Shown: one piece after another, positions 51,348 through 61,236 of the stretch
How positions within the stretch are numbered: position 1 is the first letter of the stretch
How the letters are laid out: every line of letters starts with the position of its first letter
The notes under the pieces: generated by a model
The model's database searches: none
The model's input: only the letters and a program-made list of their open reading frames with translations
Told to the model about the DNA's origin: nothing
Translations under genes and position numbers: made by a program
From: an uncultured Lachnospiraceae bacterium
GTDB lineage: Bacteria; Bacillota; Clostridia; Lachnospirales; Lachnospiraceae
Assembly: GCA_910579805.1 (NCBI GenBank)
Contig: CAJTWM010000010.1
Coordinates: forward strand, 51,406 to 115,405
DNA: 64,000 nucleotides
Reading direction: 5' to 3'

Positions 51348-51866
51348 ATGAAAAAAGAACAATTAGGAAAACTGATCGTCGAATCGGAAGATATGATGTA
51401 CCGCGTGGCAAAGACGCTGCTTTACAGTGATGCAGACTGTGCGGACGCCATACAGGAGGCAATCGTGAAGGCATTTTCCAATCTGCATATGCTAAGACAG
51501 GACGCCTATGCCAAAACGTGGCTGACAAGGATCCTACTCAATGAATGCTATGCAATCATGCGCAGAGAAAAACGAGTGGTGTCATTGGAAGAATTTACAA
51601 GGGAAGAACCGGCAAAGGAGACGGAAGATTATTCCGAACTTTACGAAGCGCTCAGCCATTTACCGGAAACGGCAAGGATCTCGGTTACGCTCTATTATAT
51701 AGAAGGATACAGTGTAAAAGAAATCGCGAAGATCATGGATGTAACGGAAAGTGCGGTGAAAAGCCGGCTGGCCAGAGCGAGGTCGGCATTGAAAGACGAA
51801 TTGGAAGGAAACGTCCGGAGAGAAGGGCGCTTTGCCGCACAGAGCAGAGCCGCCGGGATGGTGTGA
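51348..51866 (+). CDS. ECF sigma factor (SigV-like)
   Basis: 172 residues. Region 2 (MYRVAKTLLYSDADCADAIQEAIVKAFSNL) and region 4 (LYYIEGYSVKEIAKIMDVTE then VKSRLARAR) are complete, separated by a short linker, as in group ECF30/SigV-type factors. It directs stress-inducible transcription when released from its anti-sigma factor, encoded 42 bases downstream. The ATG has AAAGGA upstream. Confidence 0.92.
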   Translation: MKKEQLGKLIVESEDMMYRVAKTLLYSDADCADAIQEAIVKAFSNLHMLRQDAYAKTWLTRILLNECYAIMRREKRVVSLEEFTREEPAKETEDYSELYEALSHLPETARISVTLYYIEGYSVKEIAKIMDVTESAVKSRLARARSALKDELEGNVRREGRFAAQSRAAGMV

Positions 51867-51908
51867 AAGAAAGGACCCGCAGAGTTTGTGCCGCAAAAGG
51901 GCGGCGGA

Positions 51909-53387
51909 ATGGAGACTGATATGAGATCGGAAAATATAAGAATAGAAAACCTTAAACAGGAATTTCCGGTAATGCCGGATGAAATACGGGCAATGGTAGA
52001 GCAGGAAGTGACAAGACAATTGAATACGACGGCGGCCGGTACGCCGAAAAGAAAGGGGAGAATACGAAAGCTCCTTATTGCGGCTCTTGCGGCGGCGATG
52101 GCGTTGGGAACAACGGTATTTGCAGGAACGGTCTATCGTATGGGAAGCGAACAGAACGGCACCTTTGGGGCGGAAGTAAAAGCAGAAAAGATTTCCGGCG
52201 GACAATCGGAGGAAACGGTTCCGGCAGAAACGGGGACGGACATCAGGCCGGTAAAAATGGAGGTTTCTTATCTGCCGGAAGGGCTGAGGGAGACGGAACG
52301 GTCAGGAAAATTCGGATACGAAGACGCGCCCTATGACGGAGGGGTTACGGTTTCTCTGTACGAAATGGATATGGGAGACGATTTGTTTGAAATGTCGTTT
52401 GAGGAGGTCGTTTCCAGAGAAGATATGAAAATAAACGGATATGACGGCGTTTATTTGCAATTTTCCAATCTTCTCGGAGAGGAAAATGCGTATGACCAAA
52501 GGATCTATGTGGCATATCCGGATATTCATTATGTCATGGAGATGTTCGTATCGTCAAACGTATCAAAAGAGGATGCGGTGAAGATGGCGGAAAGTATCCG
52601 GTTCACGCCTGTTTCCGAGGGAGACGATTGCATCAGCGGATATAAGTGGAGCGAATATCTTGCCTCTAAGGAGGAAAGGGAGGAAATCATGGAATATGAT
52701 TTTATTTCCCAAGTAGAGAAGAGCGCGCTGGGTAACGCCCATGCCGTCGGGGAAAGCTTTTCCGTGGAGGCTACGATATCCTGGGAAGGGTATGAAGGGT
52801 TGACCGCAAAAGTATCGGATGTGCAGGTATTTGACAATATCAGCGTATTGGACCTGTCTAAAGACGCAGATATAAAGAAGGAATTGGCAGAAGAGACGGA
52901 TGCGCAGGGCAATCTTCTTCCCGGTACGATCCAGTATATCAAAAACGGAAACAGTACGGATTCGTTAACGGAAATCGTGGATACAAAGGAGATATCCCAA
53001 AAGCTGGTATATATTACTTTGGAGTATACGAACAACGGTGACGCCGCGATGCAGGATATTCTTTATATGTGCGGCTTGATGAAACTGGTTGAGAAGGATG
53101 GAAAGGTGGAAATCTATGAGGGAGAAACGCCGGGAGAGAGTGATAACTGGGATATAGCGAGAATAAGCGGAGCGGCGGGCTTTTTGGAAATGTATTATAC
53201 GGATGTTTTTGGAAGAGAAGGTAAGAATTACATTGACAGTTTAAGGCCGGGTGAAACTGCCGTCGTGCATCTGGCGTGGGTCGTACCGGAACGGGAACTT
53301 GAATATCTGTACTTAAATCTCAATGGGAATCCCTATGAGTTTACGGAAGAAGATCTGGCGATAGGATATGTGGATATCAGGCAGTAG
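51909..53387 (+). CDS. anti-sigma factor-like membrane protein with DUF4367-type domain
   Basis: 492 residues from ATG 51909. A cytoplasmic segment of about 50 residues precedes one membrane helix (about 54-73, KLLIAALAAAMALGTTVFAG). Outside follow a DUF4367-like domain (KMEVSYLPEGLRETERSGK to MAESIRFTPVSEG) and a second beta-rich domain to the C-terminus. Position and topology fit the anti-sigma factor of the upstream ECF protein. Envelope stress sensing is the likely trigger, which is inference. Confidence 0.85.
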   Translation: METDMRSENIRIENLKQEFPVMPDEIRAMVEQEVTRQLNTTAAGTPKRKGRIRKLLIAALAAAMALGTTVFAGTVYRMGSEQNGTFGAEVKAEKISGGQSEETVPAETGTDIRPVKMEVSYLPEGLRETERSGKFGYEDAPYDGGVTVSLYEMDMGDDLFEMSFEEVVSREDMKINGYDGVYLQFSNLLGEENAYDQRIYVAYPDIHYVMEMFVSSNVSKEDAVKMAESIRFTPVSEGDDCISGYKWSEYLASKEEREEIMEYDFISQVEKSALGNAHAVGESFSVEATISWEGYEGLTAKVSDVQVFDNISVLDLSKDADIKKELAEETDAQGNLLPGTIQYIKNGNSTDSLTEIVDTKEISQKLVYITLEYTNNGDAAMQDILYMCGLMKLVEKDGKVEIYEGETPGESDNWDIARISGAAGFLEMYYTDVFGREGKNYIDSLRPGETAVVHLAWVVPERELEYLYLNLNGNPYEFTEEDLAIGYVDIRQ

Positions 53388-53464
53388 GACGGTAGCGGGC
53401 CGGAGGGAACAGGAGCCGCCGTCTTAAAAAAATAAAAGTTTTACGAAAAGTTATAAAAAACCTC

Positions 53465-53493
53465 TTTACAGATTAGAAAAGTTGGAATAAGAT
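53465..53493 (+). promoter_or_regulatory. thrS promoter
   Basis: TTTACA (53465-53470) and TAAGAT (53488-53493) are 17 bases apart, directly upstream of the T-box leader. Confidence 0.6.
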
Positions 53494-53775
53494 AAGAGCA
53501 TAAAAATGAATCTTGCAAACGCGTAGAAGAGAAGAGTACGATAGGAAAGACAGCAGAGAGAGGCGCCTGTTTCAACAGTGCTGAAAGCGCCTTTATCGGA
53601 ACTATCCGAAAACGAACTCTGAGCGGCCCTAATCCGGTCCGGTGATTCCGTTATCATCTTATGAGAGGTTTTGGTAAGACGTAGCTTTATGGTTTCATAA
53701 AGCCTGCGCACAGAGCAAGCAGGGTGGAACCGCGAGTAATCGTCCCTTACGCTTTTTAGCGTAAGGGATTTTTTT
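53494..53775 (+). promoter_or_regulatory. T-box leader, threonine-specific
   Basis: The conserved T-box sequence AGGGTGGAACCGCGAG lies at 53721-53736. It is followed by the terminator CCCTTACGCT-TTTT-AGCGTAAGGG and seven T (53743-53775). Stem I features AGAGAG and GAACTCTGAG are visible; ACT at 53616-53618 is the probable threonine specifier. Uncharged tRNA-Thr would stabilise the antiterminator and allow thrS transcription. Confidence 0.93.
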
Positions 53776-53776
53776 A

Positions 53777-53843
53777 TGCGCAGCCCCATGCAGGCGAAAT
53801 ATGCCGCTAAGGCGGCAGACCGGATCGCTGCGGAAAAAAGAGG
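53777..53843 (+). repeat. family C dispersed repeat, copy C1
   Basis: About 67 bp beginning TGCGCAGCCCC directly after the T-run of the thrS leader terminator and ending at the thrS ribosome binding site. It matches C2 at 61429-61497, including GAAATNTGCCGCTAANGCG. Because it lies behind the terminator, it is transcribed only when the leader reads through. Confidence 0.6.
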
Positions 53844-53848
53844 AAAGG

Positions 53849-55822
53849 ATGAAAAAATTTATGAAGATCACATTGAAAGACGGCTCCTGCAAGGAGTACG
53901 GCGAGGCAAAAAAGGTAATTGAAATTGCGGCCGATATAAGCGAAGGGCTTGCAAGAATGGCGGCAGCGGCAGAAATCGACGGGAAAACGGCGGATCTTAG
54001 GACCGTGATTGATAAAGACTGCGAGTTAAATATTCTGACGGCGAACGACGAAGAAGGGCTTAGGACTGTGCGCCATACTGCCTCCCATGTTTTGGCGGAG
54101 GCGGTAAAAAGGGTGTTTCCGGATGCGAAACTTGCAATCGGACCGAGCATCGACACCGGTTTTTATTACGATTTTGAGTATGCGCCTTTTTCCAGAGAAG
54201 ATCTGGACAAATTAGAGGCGGAAATGAAAAAGATCATCAAGGAAGGGGCTGCGCTGGAAAGATTTACCCTGCCAAGGGAAGAGGCTGTCAAGTTTATGGA
54301 AGAGAAAAATGAGCCTTATAAAGTGGAACTGATCCGTGACCTTCCTGAGGATGCGGAGATCTCTTTCTACCGTCAGGGAGAGTTTACCGATCTTTGCGCA
54401 GGTCCCCATTTAATGAGCACCAAGGGGATCAAGGCGTTTAAGCTGATCAGTTCTTCCATGGCGTACTGGCGGGGAGATTCTTCCAAAGCGCAGCTACAGC
54501 GTATTTACGGTACCGCTTTTAACAAAAAGGAAGAACTGAACGCTTACTTAGAACATTTGGAGGATATTAAGAAACGCGACCACAATAAGCTGGGAAGGGA
54601 AATGGAGCTTTTTACAACGGTAGACGTGATCGGACAGGGACTTCCGCTTCTGATGCCCAAGGGAGCTAAGATGATACAGACGATGCAGCGCTGGATCGAA
54701 GATCTGGAGGATAACGAGTGGGGATATGTCAGGACAAAGACGCCGCTTATGGCAAAAAGCGACCTTTATAAAATTTCAGGACATTGGGATCACTATACCG
54801 ACGGTATGTTTGTCTTAGGCGACGAAGAAAAGGATAAAGAAGTTTTTGCCCTGCGTCCAATGACCTGCCCGTTCCAATATTATGTTTATAAGGCGGCGCA
54901 GCATTCCTACAGGGATCTGCCGCTGCGTTACGGCGAGACGTCTACGCTTTTTAGAAACGAGGATTCCGGCGAAATGCATGGACTTACCCGTGTGCGCCAG
55001 TTTACGATCTCGGAAGGGCATTTGATTGTCAGGCCGGATCAGATGGTAGAAGAATTTAAGGGATGTCTGGCTTTGGCAAAGCACTGCCTGACGACCTTAG
55101 GGGTAGAAGAGGATGTAACTTATCATCTCTCCAAGTGGGATCCGGATAACAGGGAAAAATATATCGGCGAACCTGAAGTCTGGAAGGAAACAGAGCAGCA
55201 TATCAGGGAGATTCTGATGGAACTGGAGATCCCGTTTGTGGAGGATATTGGAGAAGCCGCGTTTTATGGGCCTAAGGTGGATATCAATACCAAAAACGTA
55301 TACGGTAAAGAGGATACCATGATCACGATTCAGTGGGATGCGCTTCTGGCAGAGCAGTTCGATATGTATTATATCGATCAGAACGGAGAGAAGAAACGTC
55401 CCTATATCATTCACAGAACTTCCATGGGATGCTATGAAAGAACGCTGGCGTGGCTGATTGAAAAATATGCGGGTAAATTCCCTACATGGCTTTGCCCCGA
55501 ACAGGTGCGTATCCTCCCGATCTCTGATAAATATGCGGATTATGCGGCAAAAGTGGCGGCACAGTTAAAGAAAAACGGTATTTTGACTACGGTAGACGGA
55601 CGTTCCGAAAAAATCGGTTATAAGATCCGTGAGACAAGGCTGGCCAAAGTTCCTTATATGCTCGTGGTAGGGCAGAAAGAAGAAGAGGAAAATCTGGTTT
55701 CCGTAAGAAGCCGTTTTAAAGGCGACGAAGGACAGATGGATTTGGAAAAATTTATTTCCGACGTCTGTGAAGAGATCCGTACAAAAGCGATCCGTAAGGA
55801 GGAAGTGACGGAGGAAAAATAA
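53849..55822 (+). CDS. thrS: threonyl-tRNA synthetase
   Basis: 657 residues from ATG 53849, with AGAGGA upstream; the frame is open from 53801 through repeat C1. TGS domain at the N-terminus (KITLKDGSCKEYGEAK), editing domain with the zinc-site HTASHVLAEAVKRVFP and FTDLCAGPHL, class II catalytic core with RPMTCPFQYYVYK (zinc cysteine) and TISEGHLI, and an anticodon-binding domain at the end. Regulated by the T-box leader upstream. Confidence 0.97.
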   Translation: MKKFMKITLKDGSCKEYGEAKKVIEIAADISEGLARMAAAAEIDGKTADLRTVIDKDCELNILTANDEEGLRTVRHTASHVLAEAVKRVFPDAKLAIGPSIDTGFYYDFEYAPFSREDLDKLEAEMKKIIKEGAALERFTLPREEAVKFMEEKNEPYKVELIRDLPEDAEISFYRQGEFTDLCAGPHLMSTKGIKAFKLISSSMAYWRGDSSKAQLQRIYGTAFNKKEELNAYLEHLEDIKKRDHNKLGREMELFTTVDVIGQGLPLLMPKGAKMIQTMQRWIEDLEDNEWGYVRTKTPLMAKSDLYKISGHWDHYTDGMFVLGDEEKDKEVFALRPMTCPFQYYVYKAAQHSYRDLPLRYGETSTLFRNEDSGEMHGLTRVRQFTISEGHLIVRPDQMVEEFKGCLALAKHCLTTLGVEEDVTYHLSKWDPDNREKYIGEPEVWKETEQHIREILMELEIPFVEDIGEAAFYGPKVDINTKNVYGKEDTMITIQWDALLAEQFDMYYIDQNGEKKRPYIIHRTSMGCYERTLAWLIEKYAGKFPTWLCPEQVRILPISDKYADYAAKVAAQLKKNGILTTVDGRSEKIGYKIRETRLAKVPYMLVVGQKEEEENLVSVRSRFKGDEGQMDLEKFISDVCEEIRTKAIRKEEVTEEK

Positions 55823-56025
55823 GCGGTAAAACAGAGAAACCGGCGGATCCGGTGAAAAAATCATAAAAATGCTTTAGAATAAAATAAAAAGAACGGCAGA
55901 TACTAACTTTGTATCCGTCCTTGAAAACGCGGGAAGTTACGCTTTCGGCAGGATAATGATTTTACAAGATTGAAGGGCGGGTATCTTTTTATCAGGATAG
56001 CAATGAAATGGAGGTAGAAGTTAGT

Positions 56026-56340
56026 ATGGCCGAATTAAAATGTTCCGTAACAAATTGCGGATATAATAATGAACACTGCTGCTGTAAAGGCGATATTACC
56101 GTAGGCGGTAAATGCGCCTGCACGTCGGATGAGACTTGCTGTGAAAGTTTCCGTGACAGTCAGAGGGATTCTTATATGAATGCTTTGGACCGTCCGTGTA
56201 AAACGATCAGCATCGATTGTGAAGCAAGTAACTGCGTATACAATAAAGATTTAAGATGTCATGCAGATCATGTGGATATCAGCGGATGCGGCGCTGCAGA
56301 CTGCAAAGAGACATTATGCAACACATTTAAGGAAAGATAG
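56026..56340 (+). CDS. DUF1540 protein with two cysteine-rich repeats
   Basis: 104 residues from ATG 56026, with GGAGG 11 bases upstream; an ATG at 56008 overlaps that site. Two DUF1540 units are visible: CSVTNCGYNNEHCCCKGDI and CEASNCVYNKDLRCHADHV, each ending in further cysteines. Metal binding is likely from the cysteine pattern. Small Clostridia proteins of this type have unknown function. Confidence 0.88.
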   Translation: MAELKCSVTNCGYNNEHCCCKGDITVGGKCACTSDETCCESFRDSQRDSYMNALDRPCKTISIDCEASNCVYNKDLRCHADHVDISGCGAADCKETLCNTFKER

Positions 56341-56406
56341 AAGGCGATCCCCTTTTGAGTACGGCGAATCCGGCCGTGGCTTGAGAGGGGATTTTGTGGA
56401 GGAAGA

Positions 56407-57093
56407 ATGCAGGAAAAGAAATTATTGGTCGTAGACGATGAAGCGGATATCAGGATTATGCTGAAAGAATATCTGGAAATGGAAGGATATCAGGTATGGA
56501 CGGCGGCGAATGCGGACGAGGCGGAGGATGCGCTTAAAGAAAAGCCGGATCTGATCTTACTGGATATCAATATGCCGGGGCGGGACGGTATTCTTTGGTG
56601 CGGACAGGTCAGGGAATCCGTGCGGATACCGATCCTGTTTTTGAGCGCGAGGACGCAGGAAGACGACCGGATCAAAGGGTTTAAAGCAGGTGGGGACGAT
56701 TATATTTTAAAACCCTTCAGTATGGAGGAGCTTTCGGCAAGGATCGAGGCGCATCTTCGCAGGGAGGAAAGAAACAAAACCGGGGAAACGCAAAGCAGGG
56801 AGTATTCGGACGGTTCGGTTACGGTAGATTTTACGGGATACCGGATATTAAAAGGCGGTAAGGATATCGGGCTGACAAAAATGGAATTTCAGATCGCAGA
56901 ACTTTTGTATACCAATAAAGGACAGGTATTTACGAAAGAAGGGATCTATGAAAAAGTGCGGGGGTATGACGGAGAAGCGGATTCGTCGGTCATAACAGAG
57001 CATATCAGGCGGATACGCATGAAGCTTGGCGACGGAAAGGAACAGGAATATATAGAAACGGTATGGGGCGTGGGTTACCGATGGATTGGTTAG
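56407..57093 (+). CDS. OmpR-family response regulator
   Basis: 228 residues. Receiver domain with VVDDEAD, phospho-acceptor LILLDINMPGRDG, LSAR and the lysine in YILKPFS. The C-terminal winged helix (about 130-228) ends VWGVGYRWIG. It is coupled to the histidine kinase gene, whose start overlaps it. The ABC genes downstream are the likely target. Confidence 0.95.
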   Translation: MQEKKLLVVDDEADIRIMLKEYLEMEGYQVWTAANADEAEDALKEKPDLILLDINMPGRDGILWCGQVRESVRIPILFLSARTQEDDRIKGFKAGGDDYILKPFSMEELSARIEAHLRREERNKTGETQSREYSDGSVTVDFTGYRILKGGKDIGLTKMEFQIAELLYTNKGQVFTKEGIYEKVRGYDGEADSSVITEHIRRIRMKLGDGKEQEYIETVWGVGYRWIG

Positions 57094-58223
57094 AAGAATA
57101 TGAGGAAAAAATAAAACGGTACATAAAGAATACATCATTGGCAAGAGCGGCGATGGTGTACGCTCTTATCGCCATATTGGGAAGCGTGGCCTGCACGATG
57201 TTTACGGCAAATCTGCTGCTGATATGGATCAACGTATTGTCGGAGCGGACGCCTTCTCCGGATAAGGTGGTCTTTGTCCTGAACGAAATGCGGCAGTGGT
57301 GTCCGTATCTTTATATGGCGGCAGCGATCCTTCTTGCAAGCAGACACTATACGGATCACAGGATAAGAGCGGCGATCGGGGAACTCAGGCTGGCGGTCGG
57401 CCATATGGCGGCGGGGGATCTGGGATTTGAAGCGGCATGGCAAAGCGGCGACGAATTTGCTCCGCTTTTTCATGACCTGACCAAGCTTAGGGAACTGTTA
57501 AAAAAGGATAAACTTGACCAGTGGAGAATGGGGGAAGAACAGCGGAGGATCAACGCAGCTTTTGCCCATGATATCCGGACGCCGCTTACGGTGATGAAAG
57601 GATATTCAGAATTTTTGATAAAATATGTGCCTGCCGGAAAGGTAACGGAGCAGACGCTTCTTGATAAACTGGAGAGGATCTCTTATCAGGGCGACAGACT
57701 GCTTTCTTTTTCCAAAACAATGACTACGCTGCAGACAATGGAACAAAGAGAAGTCCACTGCAGGCAGCAGGATGCGGCGGCGATAAAAGGCCGTATCAGG
57801 GAGATTGCAGAAGGGATGAAGAAAGAGGGGATAGCGATTTCCTTTACGGACCGTCTGAAAGGAAATCCGGTTCTTACGATAGATCTGGAGATGGTTTTGG
57901 AGGCGGTGGAAAACGTACTTCAAAATGCGCTGCGCTATGCGGAGAAAAAAATTGAGATCACGGAAGAATATAGAGGGCAGGCGTTGTTCGTTTATGTCAA
58001 AGACGACGGAGCGGGATTTTCTCCGAAGGCGCTCAGAGAAGCGGATAAAGCTTATTTTAGTGAAAATAAAGAGGAAGATAAGGCGGAAGGACATTTCGGC
58101 ATCGGCCTTTCCGTTACCAAAATGCTTTGTGAGAAGCACGGAGGAGAGCTGAAGCTTTTTAACAGTATTGAGGGCGGGGCCGTTACGGCGGTTTCCTTTT
58201 TTGCAGGGAGCGGGAATCTTTGA
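57081..58223 (+). CDS. sensor histidine kinase
   Basis: 380 residues from ATG 57081, overlapping the regulator's stop by 13 bases. Two membrane helices (about residues 24-50 and 78-92) enclose a short external loop. A HAMP-like linker (AVGHMAAGDLGFEAAW) is followed by the H-box FAHDIRTPLTVMKGYSEFL, N-box ENVLQNALRYA, and G-boxes DDGAGFSPKAL and GHFGIGLSVTKML. The short sensing loop resembles kinases that detect antimicrobial peptides through their partner ABC transporter. Confidence 0.93.
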   Translation: MDWLEEYEEKIKRYIKNTSLARAAMVYALIAILGSVACTMFTANLLLIWINVLSERTPSPDKVVFVLNEMRQWCPYLYMAAAILLASRHYTDHRIRAAIGELRLAVGHMAAGDLGFEAAWQSGDEFAPLFHDLTKLRELLKKDKLDQWRMGEEQRRINAAFAHDIRTPLTVMKGYSEFLIKYVPAGKVTEQTLLDKLERISYQGDRLLSFSKTMTTLQTMEQREVHCRQQDAAAIKGRIREIAEGMKKEGIAISFTDRLKGNPVLTIDLEMVLEAVENVLQNALRYAEKKIEITEEYRGQALFVYVKDDGAGFSPKALREADKAYFSENKEEDKAEGHFGIGLSVTKMLCEKHGGELKLFNSIEGGAVTAVSFFAGSGNL

Positions 58224-58401
58224 GAACTTCTGGCTGTCCGTCAGGTATATCAATCTTTCAAAAAGACTTAGCGGTTCCTTAGATTTTTTTAAGTTTATGT
58301 AGTGAATTTATAGATATTTTCCTTTTATACTCATAGCAGTACAGGAAAGAGGTACGGGATGGACACGATGCCTTGTACCGGAAAGGGGAATGACAATATA
58401 A

Positions 58402-59268
58402 ATGGATGTATCGATTGAAATTCATGGGTTAACTAAAAATTACGGAAAAAAGCAGGCGTTATCAGGGGTAGATCTGGAGATCCGGCAGGGAATGTTCGGA
58501 CTGCTTGGGCCGAACGGCGCAGGAAAGACTACGTTGATGAAAGTATTGACCACATTGCTTACAAAAACGGACGGCGAAGTGAAGATCTGCGGGATACCTG
58601 TAGAGAACAGCAGGCAGATCCGGAATATGACGGGATATCTTCCGCAGGACTTTTCCATGTACGGAAATATGAACGCTTATGAAGCGTTAGATTATCTGGC
58701 AGTACTTTCAGGAATGAGTAAGGCGCAGAGAAAGGCCAAAGTACCTGAAATGCTGGAAAAGGTCAATCTGCTGGAAAAACGGAGGACAAAAGTAAGATCC
58801 ATGTCGGGCGGCATGAAAAGGAGGCTTGGCATCGCGCAGGCTATCATTCACGATCCGAAAGTGATCATTGTAGACGAACCTACGGCAGGACTGGATCCTG
58901 AGGAAAGAGTGCGGTTCAGGAACCTTTTGTGCGAGATCGCAAAGGACAGGATCGTTTTGCTCTCAACCCATATTGTAGGCGATATTGAAGCAACCTGCGA
59001 AAACATCGCCGTATTGAACAAAGGACAGATCTGCTTTAACGGTAAAGTAACGGAACTGCTTTCTTTGGTAGAGGGAAAAGTGTATTCTGCGGAAATTGCC
59101 GCCGTGGAATTGGAAAAAGTAAAACAAAAATATATGGTAACCGGAATACTTACTACGGGAAGTACTGCAAACGTAAAAATAATAGCTGACAGCCAGCCTT
59201 TTCCGGAAGCGAAACAGGTGCAGCCGGATGTAGAGGACGCTTATATGTATTTGATGCACAATAAGTAG
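58402..59268 (+). CDS. ABC transporter ATP-binding protein (BcrA-like)
   Basis: 288 residues. Walker A LLGPNGAGKTTLMK, Q-loop YLPQDFSMYGNM, signature SMSGGMKRRLGIAQAI, Walker B VIIVDEPTAGLD and H-loop STHIVGD are intact; a regulatory tail follows. It matches the BcrA/NosF exporters. First gene of a three-gene unit with two permeases, placed behind the two-component pair; lantibiotic or bacitracin-like resistance is possible but not shown. Confidence 0.92.
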   Translation: MDVSIEIHGLTKNYGKKQALSGVDLEIRQGMFGLLGPNGAGKTTLMKVLTTLLTKTDGEVKICGIPVENSRQIRNMTGYLPQDFSMYGNMNAYEALDYLAVLSGMSKAQRKAKVPEMLEKVNLLEKRRTKVRSMSGGMKRRLGIAQAIIHDPKVIIVDEPTAGLDPEERVRFRNLLCEIAKDRIVLLSTHIVGDIEATCENIAVLNKGQICFNGKVTELLSLVEGKVYSAEIAAVELEKVKQKYMVTGILTTGSTANVKIIADSQPFPEAKQVQPDVEDAYMYLMHNK

Positions 59269-59342
59269 TCTGGGCATTTTTATCCGGATCTGGGCATCTG
59301 GTAGCAGGTGGATAAAGATTGTATGAAAGCAAGGAGGAAATT

Positions 59343-60587
59343 ATGTTTGGAGTATTATTTTTGAAAGAATGTAAGCAGGTTTTAAAAAGTCTGGTATACT
59401 ATATTTACGTCGTGGTTTTTGTATTGTTTATAACCAGTCAGATGAGCAGCGAAGGTTTCGAAAAATTGCAGAAGCCGCAGCCCGGACAGTCCTATTACGG
59501 AGAGAGGGCCACGAAGGATGAGAAGCCGATCATGGAGCAGACGCTGGCCGGCCTGGTGCAGGACGTTTATCACGGTTCTTTTGCTACTTATCCGCTTGGG
59601 TTTTATAAAGGGGTTACGCTTACCGACAGTGAAAAAGAACAAATGGAAGAAATTCTGGAACGCTGCACGGGAAAGAGCTTTGAGACGCTGGAGAAAGAAA
59701 TGCTGCTGCATTTTGAGCAATATGAACAGCGCACGACGGAAGAAGCCATGGCGGCAAGGTCAAGTTATAAAGTACCTGTAAAAGAAGATCTGACTTACGA
59801 AGAATTTCAGGCGGCAATGCAGGAGGTCTGTAAGATAGTGGGAAAAGGATCTTCTTATGAAAAATCCCGCTATGAGAACCAAGTCTATGTCCCGATGACT
59901 TATGAACAGGCAAAAGAGGAATTTGACGCCCTGTGTACGCAGGACCGTTTCACAAGAGCATATATGCGTATGTTTTGTGATTATGCGGGGATCGTACTTG
60001 CTATTTTGCCGATCTTTATCGGGGTATCCAGAGCGCTTCGGGATAAAAGGGCAAAAGTGCAGCAGGTTATTTTTTCAAAACCGGTTTCCGGCGTCAGGAT
60101 TATATTGAGCCGCTATTTTGCCAATTTGGTCATGATCATGATTCCTGTGATCGTTACGGCATTTTTATTGCAGCAGCCGTATTATTATAAAGCGCAGACC
60201 TATGGCATACAGGGCGATATCTTTGCCTTTTTTACAGTCCCTTGCTTATGGCTTTTGCCGGAGATCATGATCGTGCTTGCCTTGTCGTTTTTGATCACAG
60301 AGTTTACGGACAGCATTCTGGCAGTATTTATTCAGGTCATGTGGGGGATCGGAAGCCTTTTCAGCGGGAATGTACTGGTCGGGGACTTTGGCCTGAAGCT
60401 GATCACAAGGTGGAACACGCTTGGACAGAGCGGACTTTATGCTTCATTGGAAAAAAGCCTGCTGCTCAATAAAGGATATTATATTTTGTTAACGCTTGTC
60501 TGCATTCTGCTGACTGTGCTGGTCTATGAAAGAAAACGGAAAAAGGGGGAAACTATATATGGAAAAATACGGAAAGCTGACAATTAG
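59343..60587 (+). CDS. ABC-2 type permease, subunit 1
   Basis: 414 residues from ATG 59343, with AAGGAGG upstream. One N-terminal membrane helix (YYIYVVVFVLFITSQ), a long external region (about residues 40-215), then five or so helices at the C-terminus, from FCDYAGIVLAILPIFIGV onward. This matches large BcrB-type or NosY-type permeases. It partners the preceding ATPase and overlaps the next permease gene. Confidence 0.85.
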   Translation: MFGVLFLKECKQVLKSLVYYIYVVVFVLFITSQMSSEGFEKLQKPQPGQSYYGERATKDEKPIMEQTLAGLVQDVYHGSFATYPLGFYKGVTLTDSEKEQMEEILERCTGKSFETLEKEMLLHFEQYEQRTTEEAMAARSSYKVPVKEDLTYEEFQAAMQEVCKIVGKGSSYEKSRYENQVYVPMTYEQAKEEFDALCTQDRFTRAYMRMFCDYAGIVLAILPIFIGVSRALRDKRAKVQQVIFSKPVSGVRIILSRYFANLVMIMIPVIVTAFLLQQPYYYKAQTYGIQGDIFAFFTVPCLWLLPEIMIVLALSFLITEFTDSILAVFIQVMWGIGSLFSGNVLVGDFGLKLITRWNTLGQSGLYASLEKSLLLNKGYYILLTLVCILLTVLVYERKRKKGETIYGKIRKADN

Positions 60588-61179
60588 TTTTGTAAAAAGG
60601 CAATATTATCCTCATCTTTTACTGACTCTTTTATTTGTGGCCGTTTCAGGTGGTTTTGTAAGTTTTAAGGGATTGGAGAGCGTGCAGGCGGCCAAGGTAA
60701 TGGAAATGTATGTGGCGTTTACGGGGATTCTGTTATTTACTCCGCTTTTTATGCCGGAGCAGGATAAGGAGATCTGGAACCTTGAGAGGAGCAAAAAGAC
60801 GTCCATGTGGAAGGTCTACCTTCCACGTCTGCTGTTGGCGCTTATCGTATGTATAGCCGTTATATCCTTATTTTTGGGACTTATGGTGAAAGGGGGCGGT
60901 ATGTTTGATGCAGCGCGCCTTTTCAGGGGAGCGTGCTGTGAGATCTTCTTTTTAGGGAGTATCGGATTTTTTGCTTCGGCGGTGACGAATCAGGTAGTGA
61001 TCGGGTATATGGTCGCCGTGATCTATTTTGCAGTGAATATAGGCGGAGGGAAAAGAATGTGGAACTTTGCTCTGTTTAAGATGATGAAAGGGGATTACGG
61101 AACGTGGATATTCTGGCTTTTGGGAGCGGCGGCGCTGTTTGTTTCGGGAATCGTTGTCCGTGAAAAAGTCGGTTCGTGA
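60559..61179 (+). CDS. ABC-2 type permease, subunit 2
   Basis: 206 residues from ATG 60559, with AAGGGGGAAA upstream, overlapping the previous gene by 29 bases in another frame. Six membrane helices with few external residues. It is probably the second membrane subunit of the same exporter. Its 3' end runs into the A-tract region of the infC promoter; no terminator separates them. Confidence 0.8.
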   Translation: MEKYGKLTISFVKRQYYPHLLLTLLFVAVSGGFVSFKGLESVQAAKVMEMYVAFTGILLFTPLFMPEQDKEIWNLERSKKTSMWKVYLPRLLLALIVCIAVISLFLGLMVKGGGMFDAARLFRGACCEIFFLGSIGFFASAVTNQVVIGYMVAVIYFAVNIGGGKRMWNFALFKMMKGDYGTWIFWLLGAAALFVSGIVVREKVGS

Positions 61180-61236
61180 ATAGTCCGGTGAAAAAGTCGT
61201 TGCTGAAAAAGTCCCGGAAAAGTCAAGAAAAAGTTC

